DNA of 64,000 nt from Paractinoplanes ovalisporus (GTDB lineage: Bacteria > Actinomycetota > Actinomycetes > Mycobacteriales > Micromonosporaceae), in contig NZ_JAENHP010000003.1 in NCBI RefSeq assembly GCF_016834655.1, positions 496,001 to 560,000 on the forward strand, in the 5' to 3' direction. The notes under the pieces are model-generated. The model searched no databases. It was given only the letters and a program-made list of their open reading frames with translations, and was not told where the DNA came from. How positions within the stretch are numbered: the stretch's first letter is position 1; the number at the start of each line of letters is the position of its first letter. The position numbers were made by a program, and so were the translations under genes. Of this stretch, positions 24,038 through 33,045 are shown piece by piece.

Positions 24038-25524
24038 CCGTCACCGAGGTTCTGGACACCGTCCGGGCCGGGACGGCCGGGCCGAAGACCGCCGCTTTTT
24101 TCGATCTCGACGGGACCCTGGTGCGCGGCTACACCGCCGCCGGCATCGTCCTCGACCAGGTGCGCCGGGGTGAGGTCGGCCCGGCCGAGCTCGCCGGCAT
24201 GATCGCCGCCGTCGCCGGGGGTGCCGAAGCGATGGGCCCGGCCGGGATCGCGGCGCTGCGCGGCCGCCGGGTCGACGACGCGACCGAGGTCGGCGAGCGT
24301 CTGTTCGTCGACCACATCGCCGGCACGATCCGCCCCGAGGCCCGCGACCTCGTCCGGGCCCACCGCCGGATGGGGCACACCGTGGTCGTGGCCTCCTCGG
24401 CCACCCGCATGCAGATCGCCCCGATCGCCCGTGACCTCGGCATCGAGCACATCGTCTGCACCGAGCTGGAGGCCGTCAGCGGCGTGCTCACCGGCCGCAG
24501 CCTCAGCGGCATGCTCTGGGGTGAGGCGAAGGCAGCGGCCGTGCGTGGCTTCGCCGATGCGCACGAGATCGACCTCGCGAGCAGCTACGGCTACGCCAAC
24601 GGGCTGGAGGACGCCGCTTTCCTGGAGACGGTCGGTCACCCGTACGCGGTGAACCCGCACCCGGGTCTGCTGCGCACCGCCGGTGACCGCGGCTGGCCCG
24701 TGCTGACCCTGCGTGAGCCCCGCACCCCGGGGTTGCGGGCCTGCCTGGGCACCCTGGCCGGGCTGTTCGGGGTGAACGTCGGGCTGACCACCGGACTCGG
24801 GTGCGGGTGGCTCACCGGCGACCGGCGCCTGGGCGCCAACGCGGGCATCGGGTTGTCGGCCGACCTCGCGCTGGCCTTCACCGGCGTGCGGCTCCACACC
24901 ATCGGCGGGGAGAACCTGGAGAAGGCCCGTCCGGCCGTCTTCGTCGCCAACCACCAGAGCACCCTCGACGTGCTCGTGCTGGCCGCGCTGCTGCGGCACG
25001 ACTTCACCGCCGTCGCCAAGAAGGAGGCACGCCTCGACCCGCGCATGCTCGTCATCGGCGCGACCATGGATCCGGTCTGGATCGACCGGTCCAATCTGGT
25101 CAAGGCCAAGGCGAGCCTCGACGGCGCGGTGCGGCGGCTGCGCGCGGGCACCTCGATCCTGATCCTGCCCGAGGGCACCCGCATGCCGACCCCGACGCCG
25201 GGCCCGTTCAAGAAGGGCGCCTTCCGCATCGCCGTGCAGGCGGGCGTCCCGATCGTGCCGATCGTGCTGCGCAACACCGGCGAGCTGGCCTGGCGAAGGT
25301 CGCTGGTGGTCAACCCGGGCACGGTCGACGTCGCCGTGCTGGACCCGATCCCCACCGCCGGGTGGCGCACCGACGAGCTGCGCCGCCGCACGGCTGAGGT
25401 GCGTGAGTTGTTCGTCGACACGCTCGAGAACTGGCCGTCCGCCGGGACCGGGGCTTTCGCCTCTACCACGCCCGCGGAGCGCGAGCCTACCTTCGGCTGG
25501 ACTGTCCCGAGGGAGGCGACATGA
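24034..25524 (+). CDS. plsC: HAD phosphatase-PlsC acyltransferase fusion
   Basis: 496 residues. The N-terminal half (about 18-240) is a HAD-IB (SerB-like) phosphatase: FFDLDGTLVRGY, VVASSATRMQ and GYANGLEDAAFLETVG. The C-terminal half (about 265-470) is a 1-acylglycerol-3-phosphate acyltransferase: FVANHQSTLDVLVL (H-x4-D), KKEARLDP and LPEGTRMPTP. The same fusion occurs in mycobacteria next to PlsB2 (Rv2483c). It would acylate lysophosphatidate; the phosphatase could dephosphorylate phosphatidate or another phosphoester. It overlaps plsB by four bases (ATGA) and hyhB by four. Confidence 0.9.
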   Translation: MTVTEVLDTVRAGTAGPKTAAFFDLDGTLVRGYTAAGIVLDQVRRGEVGPAELAGMIAAVAGGAEAMGPAGIAALRGRRVDDATEVGERLFVDHIAGTIRPEARDLVRAHRRMGHTVVVASSATRMQIAPIARDLGIEHIVCTELEAVSGVLTGRSLSGMLWGEAKAAAVRGFADAHEIDLASSYGYANGLEDAAFLETVGHPYAVNPHPGLLRTAGDRGWPVLTLREPRTPGLRACLGTLAGLFGVNVGLTTGLGCGWLTGDRRLGANAGIGLSADLALAFTGVRLHTIGGENLEKARPAVFVANHQSTLDVLVLAALLRHDFTAVAKKEARLDPRMLVIGATMDPVWIDRSNLVKAKASLDGAVRRLRAGTSILILPEGTRMPTPTPGPFKKGAFRIAVQAGVPIVPIVLRNTGELAWRRSLVVNPGTVDVAVLDPIPTAGWRTDELRRRTAEVRELFVDTLENWPSAGTGAFASTTPAEREPTFGWTVPREAT

Positions 25525-26666
25525 CGGCCACGACCGACGTGTCAGCGAACCAGCCGGTCCTGATCGACGTGAGCGCGCTCGCGCTGCTGTTCGAGACGCT
25601 GCGCGAGCAGGGGTACACCGTCGTCGGTCCCACCGTCCGCGACGGCGCGGTGGTCACGGCCGTGCTCGATTCGGCGGACCAGCTCCCGTACGGCGTGGGG
25701 GTCGAGACCGAGGCCGGGCGGTACCGTCTGCGTGATCGCGCCGACCGGGCCGCGTTCGCCCATTCGGCCGGCCCGCAGTCGTGGAAGAACGTCCTGCTCC
25801 CGGCCCGCACCCGGCGCTGGTCGGCCGACCGCTCGCCGGACGGCACGATGGTCGTGAGCGGGCCGGACGAACCCCGGCGGTACGCGCTGCTCGGGGTCCG
25901 TGCCTGCGACCTCGCCGCCATCGGTGTGCTGGACCGCGTGCTCGCCGGCGGCCGGCACACCGACCCGGTCTACGCCGGCCGCCGCGACGGCAACCTGATC
26001 ATCGCCGTGGAGTGCACCGAGCCCGGGGCGACCTGCTTCTGCGCCTCGATGGGCACCGGTCCGCAGTGCGGCGCCGGCTTCGACCTGGCGATGACCGAGC
26101 TGGTCGACGACGACGGCCACCGGTTCCTGGTCCGGGCCGGCACACCGGCCGGGGCCGGGATTCTCGCGGCACTCCCCGGTCGTCCGGCCGGACCGGCGAG
26201 CGTCGGACAGGCCCGGGACGCGGTCGCGGCGGCGGCAGCCCGGATGGGCCGCACGATGCCGGCGGTGAACCTGCCCGGCCTGCTCGCCGCGAACCGGCAG
26301 TCCCCGCACTGGGACGACGTCGCCTCCCGCTGCCTCACCTGCGGCAATTGCACGATGGTGTGCCCCACGTGCTTCTGCACCTCCACCGAGGACGTCACCG
26401 ACCTCACCGGCGACCACGCCGAACGGTGGCAGCGCTGGGCGTCCTGCTTCGACCTGGACTTCTCCTACCTGCACGGCGGCAGCGTGCGCACCAGCGGCCA
26501 GGCCCGCTACCGGCAGTGGATCAGCCACAAGCTCGGCACCTGGCACGACCAGTTCGGCATGTCCGGGTGTGTCGGGTGCGGGCGGTGCATCGCGTGGTGC
26601 CCGGCCGGCATCGACCTCACCCAGGAGGTGGACGCGCTCGCCGCGGCCGCCGCGGTGACGTCATGA
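25521..26666 (+). CDS. hyhB: Group 3b hydrogenase beta subunit (iron-sulfur protein)
   Basis: 381 residues. The N-terminal part carries a Cys-rich segment CTEPGATCFCASMGTGPQC (about 168-188) and the C-terminal third has two ferredoxin-like clusters: CLTCGNCTMVCPTCFC (about 271-286) and CVGCGRCIAWCP (about 351-362). This matches the HydB/HyhB electron-transfer subunit of NADP-linked sulfhydrogenases. It passes electrons between the [NiFe] dimer and the flavin subunit. Overlap of ATGA with plsC and with the cNMP-domain gene shows tight operon packing. In Mycobacterium smegmatis the homologous hyhBGSL set is DosR-dependent and evolves H2 under hypoxia (established there); the same role here is inferred. 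Confidence 0.9.
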   Translation: MTATTDVSANQPVLIDVSALALLFETLREQGYTVVGPTVRDGAVVTAVLDSADQLPYGVGVETEAGRYRLRDRADRAAFAHSAGPQSWKNVLLPARTRRWSADRSPDGTMVVSGPDEPRRYALLGVRACDLAAIGVLDRVLAGGRHTDPVYAGRRDGNLIIAVECTEPGATCFCASMGTGPQCGAGFDLAMTELVDDDGHRFLVRAGTPAGAGILAALPGRPAGPASVGQARDAVAAAAARMGRTMPAVNLPGLLAANRQSPHWDDVASRCLTCGNCTMVCPTCFCTSTEDVTDLTGDHAERWQRWASCFDLDFSYLHGGSVRTSGQARYRQWISHKLGTWHDQFGMSGCVGCGRCIAWCPAGIDLTQEVDALAAAAAVTS

Positions 26667-27142
26667 CCGCGCCGCTGCTCACCCGAGTGGCCCGCCTGCC
26701 GTTCGCGTCCGGGTTCGAGCCGGCCCAGCTGCGGCGGCTGTGCGCGACCGGGCGGTCCGCGGCGTACCGGCCGGGTGAGCGGATCTTCACCGAGGGCGGT
26801 GCCGCCGACCGGTTCTGGCTGATCGAAAACGGCCGGGTGGCGCTGGACCTGCGGGTGCCCGGCCGGGGCGATCAGGTGATCGAGACGCTGGCCACCGGCG
26901 CCGTGCTGGGCTGGTCGTGGCTGCATCCGCCGTACCGGTGGCAGTTCGGCTGCGAGACCCGGGGCCCGGTGGACACGGTCATGTTCGACGCGGCGGCGGT
27001 GCGGGAACTCTGCGACGCCGACCCCGCTTTCGGCTACGCCATGCTGCGCCGGTTCGTCCCGGTCATCACCGGACGGCTGCACGCGACCCGACTGCGCCTG
27101 CTGGACCTCTACGCGGCACCGGCTGCGAAGGCACGGCCATGA
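26663..27142 (+). CDS. Cyclic-nucleotide-binding-domain protein inside hydrogenase operon
   Basis: 159 residues, almost entirely one Crp-type beta-roll: AAYRPGERIFTEGGAADRFWLIENGRVAL, IETLATGAVLGWSWLHPPYRW, then a C-terminal helix HATRLRLLDLYAAP. There is no helix-turn-helix. The VLGWS.LHPPYRW segment replaces the canonical cAMP phosphate cassette and recurs in the protein at 18377-18910. It overlaps hyhB and hyhG by four bases on each side. Being translated between two hydrogenase subunits suggests a structural or allosteric role in the complex, sensing a nucleotide or another ligand; that is inference. Confidence 0.82.
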   Translation: MTAPLLTRVARLPFASGFEPAQLRRLCATGRSAAYRPGERIFTEGGAADRFWLIENGRVALDLRVPGRGDQVIETLATGAVLGWSWLHPPYRWQFGCETRGPVDTVMFDAAAVRELCDADPAFGYAMLRRFVPVITGRLHATRLRLLDLYAAPAAKARP

Positions 27143-27993
27143 GCACATCGCTCGCCTCCCGCGTGACCGGTGCGGAGCTTCCGCTGCCGTACCGGGTCAT
27201 CGCCCGCCACGCCGACACGGACGACACGGTCACGCTCGAGCTGGCGTACGAGACCGCACCGCTGCCCGCGTTCGCGCCCGGCCAGTTCGCCATGCTCACC
27301 GCGTACGGGATCGGTGAGGTGCCCATCTCGCTGAGCGGCCTGCCCGCCCCGCACGAGACCGCCCGCCGGTTGACGCACACGCTGCGAGCGGTCGGCGCGG
27401 TGACGCGGGCCCTGCACGCGGCCGGACCGGGCACGGTGATCGGCGTGCGGGGCCCGTTCGGCACCACCTGGGACGTGCCGTCGGCGGCCGGCCACGACGT
27501 GGTGGTCGTCGCCGGCGGCATCGGCCTGGCCCCGGTCCGGCCGATCGTGCAGGCCGTGCTGGCCGAACGCGACCGCTACGGCGAGGTGGTGCTGCTGGTC
27601 GGCGCCCGCACCCCGGCCGACCTGCTGTACCGCGACGATCTCGACCGCTGGGCCGCGGCCGGCGTCCAGGTGGGTGTCACCGTGGACCGGCCCGCGGAGG
27701 GCTGGAACGGTCATGTCGGTGTGGTGCCGGCGCTCGTCGCATCCGCGCGTTTCCGGCCCGGCCGCAGCGTGGGCTTCGTCTGCGGCCCCGAGGTGATGAT
27801 GCGGTTCACCGCACGGGCGCTGACCGACCGGGGTGTGCCCGCGTCGCGGGTGCGGGTGTCGCTCGAGCGCAACATGCGCTGCGGGGCCGGCTGGTGCGGT
27901 CACTGCCAGCTGGGGCCGTTGCTGCTGTGCCGGGACGGCCCGGTGGTCGACTACGCCCGGGCCGAACCGCTGCTCGACGTGCGGGAGTTGTGA
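27139..27993 (+). CDS. hyhG: Group 3b hydrogenase gamma subunit (FAD/NAD(P) reductase)
   Basis: 284 residues. The FAD-binding barrel has [23 protein letters not shown] (about 45-67), the NAD(P) domain has [17 protein letters not shown] and [17 protein letters not shown], then [12 protein letters not shown]. The C-terminal cluster [17 protein letters not shown] (four Cys, about 253-269) binds a [2Fe-2S] centre, as in dihydroorotate dehydrogenase electron-transfer subunits and HydG. It links NAD(P)H to the hydrogenase. Start at 27139 by ATGA overlap with the cNMP gene; the stop overlaps the next ATG by one base (TGATG). Confidence 0.92.
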   Translation: MSTSLASRVTGAELPLPYRVIARHADTDDTVTLELAYETAPLPAFAPGQFAMLTAYGIGEVPISLSGLPAPHETARRLTHTLRAVGAVTRALHAAGPGTVIGVRGPFGTTWDVPSAAGHDVVVVAGGIGLAPVRPIVQAVLAERDRYGEVVLLVGARTPADLLYRDDLDRWAAAGVQVGVTVDRPAEGWNGHVGVVPALVASARFRPGRSVGFVCGPEVMMRFTARALTDRGVPASRVRVSLERNMRCGAGWCGHCQLGPLLLCRDGPVVDYARAEPLLDVREL

Positions 27994-28802
27994 TGACGAC
28001 GCTGGCGGTGTGGAAATTCGCGTCCTGCGACGGATGCCAGTTGAGCCTGCTCGACTGCGAGGACGAGTTGCTGGCCGTGGCGGGCCGGGTGGAGATCGCG
28101 CATTTCCTGGAGGCCACCCGCGCCGTCGAGCCCGGCCCGTACGACGTGTCACTGGTGGAGGGCTCGATCACCACGCCGGAGGACGCCGAGCGGATCCGCC
28201 ATGTCCGTGAGATGTCGCGCGTGCTGGTCACCCTCGGCGCATGCGCCACCGCGGGCGGCGTGCAGGCCCTGCGCAACTTCGCCGACATCGACGAGTTCCG
28301 GTCGGTGGTCTACGCCCGTCCCGACTACGTGTCCACCTTGGCCACCTCGACCCCGATCGCGGCGCACGTCGACGTGGACTACGAACTGCACGGCTGCCCG
28401 ATCGACCGGCGCCAGCTGCTCGACCTGATCACCTCCCTGCTGCTGGGCCGGCGCCCCGACCTGCCCGGGCACAGCGTCTGCTTCGAGTGCAAGCGGCGCG
28501 GATCCGTCTGCGTGGTGGTCGCCCACGGCACGCCCTGCCTGGGCCCGGTCACCCGGGCCGGCTGCGGCGCGATCTGCCCGGCCTACCAGCGCGGCTGCTT
28601 CGGCTGCTTCGGCCCCGCCGAAACCCCGAACGCCGCGGCCCAGGCCGGTCTGCTGCGGGCCACCGGCATGGCCGAGGACGACGTGGTCCGCGCCTATCGC
28701 ACGTACAACGCCGCCGACCCGACGTTCATCGAGCTGTCCCGGGTCATGGCCGGACCGGCGCCGGGCGCGGGCCCCGGCGGCACCGGGCAGGAGGAGACAT
28801 GA
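27993..28802 (+). CDS. hyhS: Group 3b [NiFe] hydrogenase small subunit
   Basis: 269 residues. The N-terminal [15 protein letters not shown] holds the proximal-cluster Cys pair; GACATAGG and the [14 protein letters not shown] segment supply further ligands, and the C-terminal Cys-rich stretch ([41 protein letters not shown]) fits three [4Fe-4S] clusters. There is no Tat signal, as expected for a cytoplasmic group 3b enzyme. It begins one base inside the hyhG stop and overlaps hyhL by four bases, giving stoichiometric translation of the dimer. Confidence 0.93.
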   Translation: MTTLAVWKFASCDGCQLSLLDCEDELLAVAGRVEIAHFLEATRAVEPGPYDVSLVEGSITTPEDAERIRHVREMSRVLVTLGACATAGGVQALRNFADIDEFRSVVYARPDYVSTLATSTPIAAHVDVDYELHGCPIDRRQLLDLITSLLLGRRPDLPGHSVCFECKRRGSVCVVVAHGTPCLGPVTRAGCGAICPAYQRGCFGCFGPAETPNAAAQAGLLRATGMAEDDVVRAYRTYNAADPTFIELSRVMAGPAPGAGPGGTGQEET

Positions 28803-30097
28803 CGCACCGCTCCGAACGGGTCCTGGACGTGCGGTCGCTGGCCCGGGTCGAGGGCGAGGGCGCCATGCACGTCCGCGTGCGCGACGGCGCCGTCGCCGAC
28901 GTCCGCCTCGACATCTACGAGCCGCCCCGGTTCTTCGAGGCGCTGCTGCGCGGACGCCGGCACACCGAGCCGCCCGACATCACCGCCCGGATCTGCGGGA
29001 TCTGCCCGGTCGCCTATCAGATGAGCGCCTGCGCGGCCGTCGAGGACGCCTGCGGCGTGAGCGTGGACCCGGCCGTCGCGACCCTGCGGCGGCTGCTCTA
29101 CTGCGGCGAGTGGATCGAGAGCCACACGCTGCACATCTACCTGCTGCACGCCCCCGACTTCCTCGGGTACGCCGGTGCCCTGGAGATGGCCCAGGACCGC
29201 CGTGACCTGGTCGAGCGTGGCCTGTCGACGAAGCAGGCCGGCAACGAGATCGTGGAGCTGCTCGGCGGCCGGGCCATCCACCCGGTGAACATCCGGGTCG
29301 GCGGCTTCTACCGGACGCCGTCGCGCGCGGAGCTGACGGCCCTGCGCGAGCGGCTACGGAAAGCGTTGGACCAGGCGGTCGAGACGGTGCAGTGGGTGGC
29401 CGGGTTCGACTTTCCCGACTTCCACCACGACCACGAGATGCTGGCGCTGAGCACGCCCGGGCGGTATGCGATCGAATCGGGTGACGTCGCCACCACCGGC
29501 GGGCTCACCTTCGACGTACGCCGGTTCGAGGAGCACATCATCGAGGAGCAGGTCCCGCATTCCACCGCCCTGCACGCGCGTATCGCCGGGCGGGGCCGCT
29601 ACATCGTAGGCCCCACCGCCCGCTTCACGCTCAACCGGCAGTGGCTGAGCCCTCTGGCGCAGGAGGTGGCGTCGGCGGCCGGGCTGGGGGCCGACTGCCG
29701 CAACCCCTACCGCAGCATCGTGGTCCGGGCGGTGGAGACGGTGTACGCGCTGGACGAGGCGATCCGGCTGATCGACCGGTACGAGCCACCGGCCCGCCCG
29801 TACGCCGAGGTCCCGCCGCGCGAGGCGGCCGGGTACGGCGCGACCGAGGCGCCGCGCGGCATCCTGTTCCACCGCTACGGCATCGGCGCCGACGGTCTGA
29901 TCACCTCGGCCCGGATCGTGCCGCCCACCTCCCAGAACCAGGCCGGCATCGAGGACGACCTGCGGCGCTTCGTCGGCGGCCGGCTGCACCTGGACGACGA
30001 GCACCTGACCTGGCAGTGCGAGCAGGCCATCCGCAACTACGACCCGTGCATCTCGTGCTCGACGCACTTCCTCGACCTGACGGTGGACCGGCGATGA
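28799..30097 (+). CDS. hyhL: Group 3b [NiFe] hydrogenase large subunit
   Basis: 432 residues. Both nickel-binding motifs are intact: [10 protein letters not shown] (about 62-71) and [13 protein letters not shown] near the C-terminus. [11 protein letters not shown] at the start and the central [11 protein letters not shown] block are also typical. The protein would bind Ni-Fe(CN)2CO and evolve or oxidise H2 with NADP(H). Only nine residues (FLDLTVDRR) follow the His of the second motif, a very short tail compared with the roughly 15-residue extension usually cut off by maturation proteases. A protease gene nevertheless overlaps its stop by four bases. Confidence 0.94.
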   Translation: MTHRSERVLDVRSLARVEGEGAMHVRVRDGAVADVRLDIYEPPRFFEALLRGRRHTEPPDITARICGICPVAYQMSACAAVEDACGVSVDPAVATLRRLLYCGEWIESHTLHIYLLHAPDFLGYAGALEMAQDRRDLVERGLSTKQAGNEIVELLGGRAIHPVNIRVGGFYRTPSRAELTALRERLRKALDQAVETVQWVAGFDFPDFHHDHEMLALSTPGRYAIESGDVATTGGLTFDVRRFEEHIIEEQVPHSTALHARIAGRGRYIVGPTARFTLNRQWLSPLAQEVASAAGLGADCRNPYRSIVVRAVETVYALDEAIRLIDRYEPPARPYAEVPPREAAGYGATEAPRGILFHRYGIGADGLITSARIVPPTSQNQAGIEDDLRRFVGGRLHLDDEHLTWQCEQAIRNYDPCISCSTHFLDLTVDRR

Positions 30098-30687
30098 GCC
30101 TGGCCGACGGCGACCGGCGGGTGGTCATCGGGATCGGCAACGACTACCGCCGCGACGACGGCTTCGGGCCGGCGGTCGTCGCCGACCTGGCGGGCCGTCG
30201 CGCGTCCGACCCGCGGCTGTCCGGGGTGGACCTGCGCGTCAGCGACGGCGAGCCGGCCCGGCTGATCGGTCTGTGGACCGGATGCGCTCTCGCCGTCGTC
30301 GTCGACGTCGTCCCTGGCCCGGCCGACCACGCGGGCGACCGCCACGAGCTGGCGCCGGCCCACATCGGCGCCGGCGCGGGCGGTTCGCACGCCGTCAGCC
30401 TGGGCAGCACCGTGGCCCTGGGCCGGGCGCTCGACCGCCTGCCCGGCCGGCTGGTCGTGCTGGCCGTCTCGGGCACCGAGTTCGGCTTCGGCCAAGGTCT
30501 GACCCCGCCGGTCGCCGCCGCCGTCCCGGCGGTCGCGGAGCGCGTCTGCGACCTGGTGGGCCAGCACGGCGAATGTCCGGGGCGGCGGCGTACAGCACCA
30601 CCGGCGCTCCCCAGGTCTCCTACGACTGGTAGGAACGAACAATCCCCGGCAGGTGCCGCCCCGCCGGCGTGCGGTACGGTCGGATAA
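30094..30687 (+). CDS. Hydrogenase maturation protease
   Basis: 197 residues. VIGIGNDYRRDDGFGPAVVADLAGR is the N-terminal nickel-sensing Asp/Glu segment of the HycI/HyaD family; CALAVVVDVVPG and GSHAVSLGS supply the other two metal ligands (Asp and His). The catalytic core ends near residue 155; the last 40 residues (GRRRTAPPALPRSP...) are Pro/Arg-rich and look like read-through without fold. It normally cleaves the large-subunit C-terminus after nickel insertion. No hypABCDEF maturation genes occur in the window, so these must lie elsewhere. Confidence 0.87.
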   Translation: MSLADGDRRVVIGIGNDYRRDDGFGPAVVADLAGRRASDPRLSGVDLRVSDGEPARLIGLWTGCALAVVVDVVPGPADHAGDRHELAPAHIGAGAGGSHAVSLGSTVALGRALDRLPGRLVVLAVSGTEFGFGQGLTPPVAAAVPAVAERVCDLVGQHGECPGRRRTAPPALPRSPTTGRNEQSPAGAAPPACGTVG

Positions 30688-30703
30688 ATACCCCCGGGGG
30701 TAT
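30688..30703. promoter_or_regulatory. CstR/CsoR-type operator 1
   Basis: ATACCCCCGGGGGTAT is a perfect 16-base palindrome, 30 bases before the ATG at 30734. An identical palindrome lies at 32128. This is the recognised operator shape of the CsoR/CstR repressor family. Confidence 0.8.
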
Positions 30704-30733
30704 AAGCGAGGCACCGAGCATGAGGGGGCGAGC

Positions 30734-30895
30734 ATGTGCCGTCAGGTCACCTGCCGTAAATGCGGCAAGACGACATGGACCGGCTGCGGACAACACGTTG
30801 ATCAGGTGATGCGGGGAGTGCCGGCGGACGAGCGCTGCGCCGGCCACGACAAAGAGACCTCGACCAGCCTGCTCGCCCGGCTGTTCCGGCGCTGA
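30734..30895 (+). CDS. Small four-cysteine zinc-ribbon-like protein
   Basis: 53 residues: CRQVTCRKCGKTTWTGCGQHVDQVMRG, ERCAGHDKE, then LLARLFRR. The spacing of Cys residues (C-x4-C-x2-C, then C with a following His, then C-x2-H) suggests a small metal- or persulfide-handling domain. The short protein is common beside rhodanese and CsoR-type genes in actinobacteria. The ATG at 30734 has GAGGGGGCGAGC in front. An operator for the regulator at 31762-32028 stands immediately upstream, so expression is probably induced by persulfide stress. The longer in-frame reading to 30653 crosses the operator and is rejected. Confidence 0.75.
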   Translation: MCRQVTCRKCGKTTWTGCGQHVDQVMRGVPADERCAGHDKETSTSLLARLFRR

Positions 30896-30998
30896 CCGGG
30901 CGGAGCCTCCGCGCCGGACCTCCACGTGATCTGCATACCGGCTGCACTCCGCCGCCATGCCGGCTAGCCATCGTGAGAGGGCAAGGAGGGGAGGAGCC

Positions 30999-31691
30999 AT
31001 GAAGACCAACAACCGCCGGGCCGCCATGGTGGTGACGGTCGGCGCGATCGGCCTCACCGGCATCGCGATCGCGGCACCGGCGCTGGCCGACGACGACACC
31101 TACCGCCCCCGCCCGGCGAGCACCGCCACGGCGAACCCCGGCGGTTATGGCATGGGAATCGGCCAGGGCATGGGCTCCGGGTCCGGCTTCGGCTTCGGCT
31201 TCGGCTTCGGCGGGGGAATGTGCGGCCGGCTGCCGGTCACCGCACCCCAGGGCACCCTGACCGCCGCGCAGAAGGCCACCCTGGCGTCCATGGCGCAGGA
31301 GGAGAAGCTCGCCCAGGACCTGCACGGAAACCTCGGCGCCCGCTACGACGCGTTCGTCTTCGAACACATCGCCGTCGCGGAGACTCAGCACCTGAATGCG
31401 GTCCGCGCCATGCTGCAGCGCTACCGCATCACCGATCCGACCGCAGGTCAGGCGCCGGGCGCGTTCACCGACTCCACCGTGCAGGCCACCTACGACAAGC
31501 TGCTGGCACAGGGGACGCGGAGCCGGGCCGCCGCCCTGGCCGTCGGGCAGCAGGTCGAGCGGGACGACATCGCCGCCCTGAACGCGGCCGCCGACGGGCT
31601 CACCGCACCTGACGTCCAGCAGCTCTACGCTCGTTTGAGCGCAGGCTCCCAGCGGCACCTCGCCGCCTTCACACACTGGGCAGACCGGTAA
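30999..31691 (+). CDS. Secreted DUF2202 ferritin-like protein
   Basis: 230 residues. A signal peptide (AAMVVTVGAIGLTGIAIAAPALA) is followed by a Gly/Phe-rich linker (SGFGFGFGFGGGM) and a helical DUF2202 domain at about 85-228: LASMAQEEKLAQDLHGNLG, FEHIAVAETQHLNAVRAML, QQVERDDIAALN. The Glu and His residues in EEKLAQDL and AETQH are placed like di-iron ligands of ferritin-like folds. The function is unknown. AAGGAGGGGAGGAGCC precedes the ATG at 30999. A hairpin terminator follows at 31710. Confidence 0.88.
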   Translation: MKTNNRRAAMVVTVGAIGLTGIAIAAPALADDDTYRPRPASTATANPGGYGMGIGQGMGSGSGFGFGFGFGGGMCGRLPVTAPQGTLTAAQKATLASMAQEEKLAQDLHGNLGARYDAFVFEHIAVAETQHLNAVRAMLQRYRITDPTAGQAPGAFTDSTVQATYDKLLAQGTRSRAAALAVGQQVERDDIAALNAAADGLTAPDVQQLYARLSAGSQRHLAAFTHWADR

Positions 31692-31696
31692 GGAGA

Positions 31697-31713
31697 ACGG
31701 CCGGAAGTCCGGT
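31697..31713 (-). promoter_or_regulatory. DosR-like motif between convergent genes
   Basis: The minus strand reads CCGGACTTCCGGCC, nearly the same core as the box at 537. It is not upstream of any gene (both neighbours end here), so it may be a relic or chance. Confidence 0.25.
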
Positions 31714-31731
31714 TCCGCCGTACGGGAACCG
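31710..31731. terminator. Hairpin between convergent genes
   Basis: A 7-base perfect stem (CGGTTCC with GGAACCG) and an 8-base loop lie 18 bases after the DUF2202 stop and 30 bases after the convergent regulator's stop. It is followed by GAGCTTCTTG. It is a plausible terminator for both strands. Confidence 0.6.
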
Positions 31732-31761
31732 AGCTTCTTGCCGTTCCGCCCCGGGACATGT

Positions 31762-32031
<270 letters not shown>

Positions 32032-32061
32032 TCACGCTCCCGTTGACGGCTCCGTCGGATG

Positions 32062-32077
32062 GTACCCCGTGGGGTAT
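32062..32077. promoter_or_regulatory. CstR/CsoR-type operator 2 (autoregulatory)
   Basis: GTACCCCGTGGGGTAT is a shorter-stemmed version of the operator, 34-49 bases upstream of the regulator's start at 32028. Confidence 0.7.
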
Positions 32078-32127
32078 GCGACCCCAGCTTGACAGGACCC
32101 CCGAGCGACGCGTTACCGTCGTGACAG

Positions 32128-32143
32128 ATACCCCCGGGGGTAT
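32128..32143. promoter_or_regulatory. CstR/CsoR-type operator 3
   Basis: ATACCCCCGGGGGTAT, identical to operator 1, lies 26 bases before the start of the persulfide dioxygenase remnant. Confidence 0.8.
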
Positions 32144-32168
32144 ACGAACCGCGGAGGGAGCCCGCATC

Positions 32169-33045
32169 GTGTTCCGCATCCTGCCCATCGACACTCCGTC
32201 GCTCGGCGATCGCAGCTACCTCGTTCACGACGGCGCGGTGCTGCTCGGCGACCCAGTCCGAGGCCGCCGCCTCCACCATCGGCGCCGAGAAACGCGCGAA
32301 CCCCGCGCTGCGCCGGCCCGAGCAGGAGTTCGTGCACGAACTGCTCGCCGGGCTGGACGCCTGGCCCGCGTACTACGCGCACATGGCCCCGGCCAACAGC
32401 GCCGGCCCGGCCGCGCCCGACCTGAGCCCACCCGCCCGGGCCGACGCCGACCAGCTGCGCAAACGCCTCGCCGACGGCGAATGGGTGGTCGACCTCCGCC
32501 ATCGGGTCGCGTTCGCGGACGGGCACGTCGCCGGCACTCTCAACTTCGGCCTCGACGGCAGCTTCGCCACCTACCTCGGCTGGCTCATTGGATGGGGCAC
32601 GCCGCTGACCCTGCTCGCCGACACCCCCGGGCAGGTCGCCGAGGCCCAGCGGGAACTGGTGCGCATCGGCATCGACCGGCCCGCTGCCCACGCCACCGGC
32701 GCCCCCGCCGACTGGGCCGCCGGATCCGGCCTCGAGTCCTTCCCCCGGGCCACGTTCGCCGACCTGGCGCAGGTCCGTCACCACCGCCCGGTCGTCGTGC
32801 TCGACACCCGCCGCAGGCTGGAGGTCGCCGAGGGCCACCTCGACGGCGCGGTCCATGTTCCGCTGCACGAGCTGCCCGGCCGCCTGGCCGAGGTGCCGGA
32901 CGGCGAGGTGTGGGTGCACTGCGCCGCCGGCTACCGCGCCTCGATCGCCGCGTCCCTGCTGGCCGCCGCGGGCCGCCGCGTGGTCACGATCGACGACGAC
33001 TTCGACCACGCCACGGCAGCCGGCCTCTCCGTCGTACGGCCATGA
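32169..33045 (+). pseudogene. Persulfide dioxygenase-rhodanese fusion, metallo-beta-lactamase domain deleted
   Basis: From the GTG at 32169 the first 30 codons read FRILPIDTPSLGDRSYLVHDGAVLLGDP, the start of an ETHE1/CstB-type metallo-beta-lactamase domain. The next recognisable sequence, in another frame from about 32256, is SEAAASTIGAEKRANPAL, the end of that domain. About 200 residues with the HxHxDH iron ligands are gone. After it, two rhodanese-like domains are intact: EWVVDLRHRVAFADGHVAGTLNFG (first, no active Cys seen) and VVVLDTRRRLEVAEGHLDGAVHVP...VHCAAGYRASIAASLL (second, Cys present). A GTG at 32332 could still yield a 237-residue rhodanese protein. Its stop overlaps the next ATG. 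Confidence 0.8.

Noticed and set aside
22190-30687. Membrane-bound respiratory or uptake hydrogenase
   Set aside because: The small subunit lacks a Tat signal and membrane anchor, and HyhB/HyhG-type partners indicate a cytoplasmic NADP-linked group 3b enzyme.
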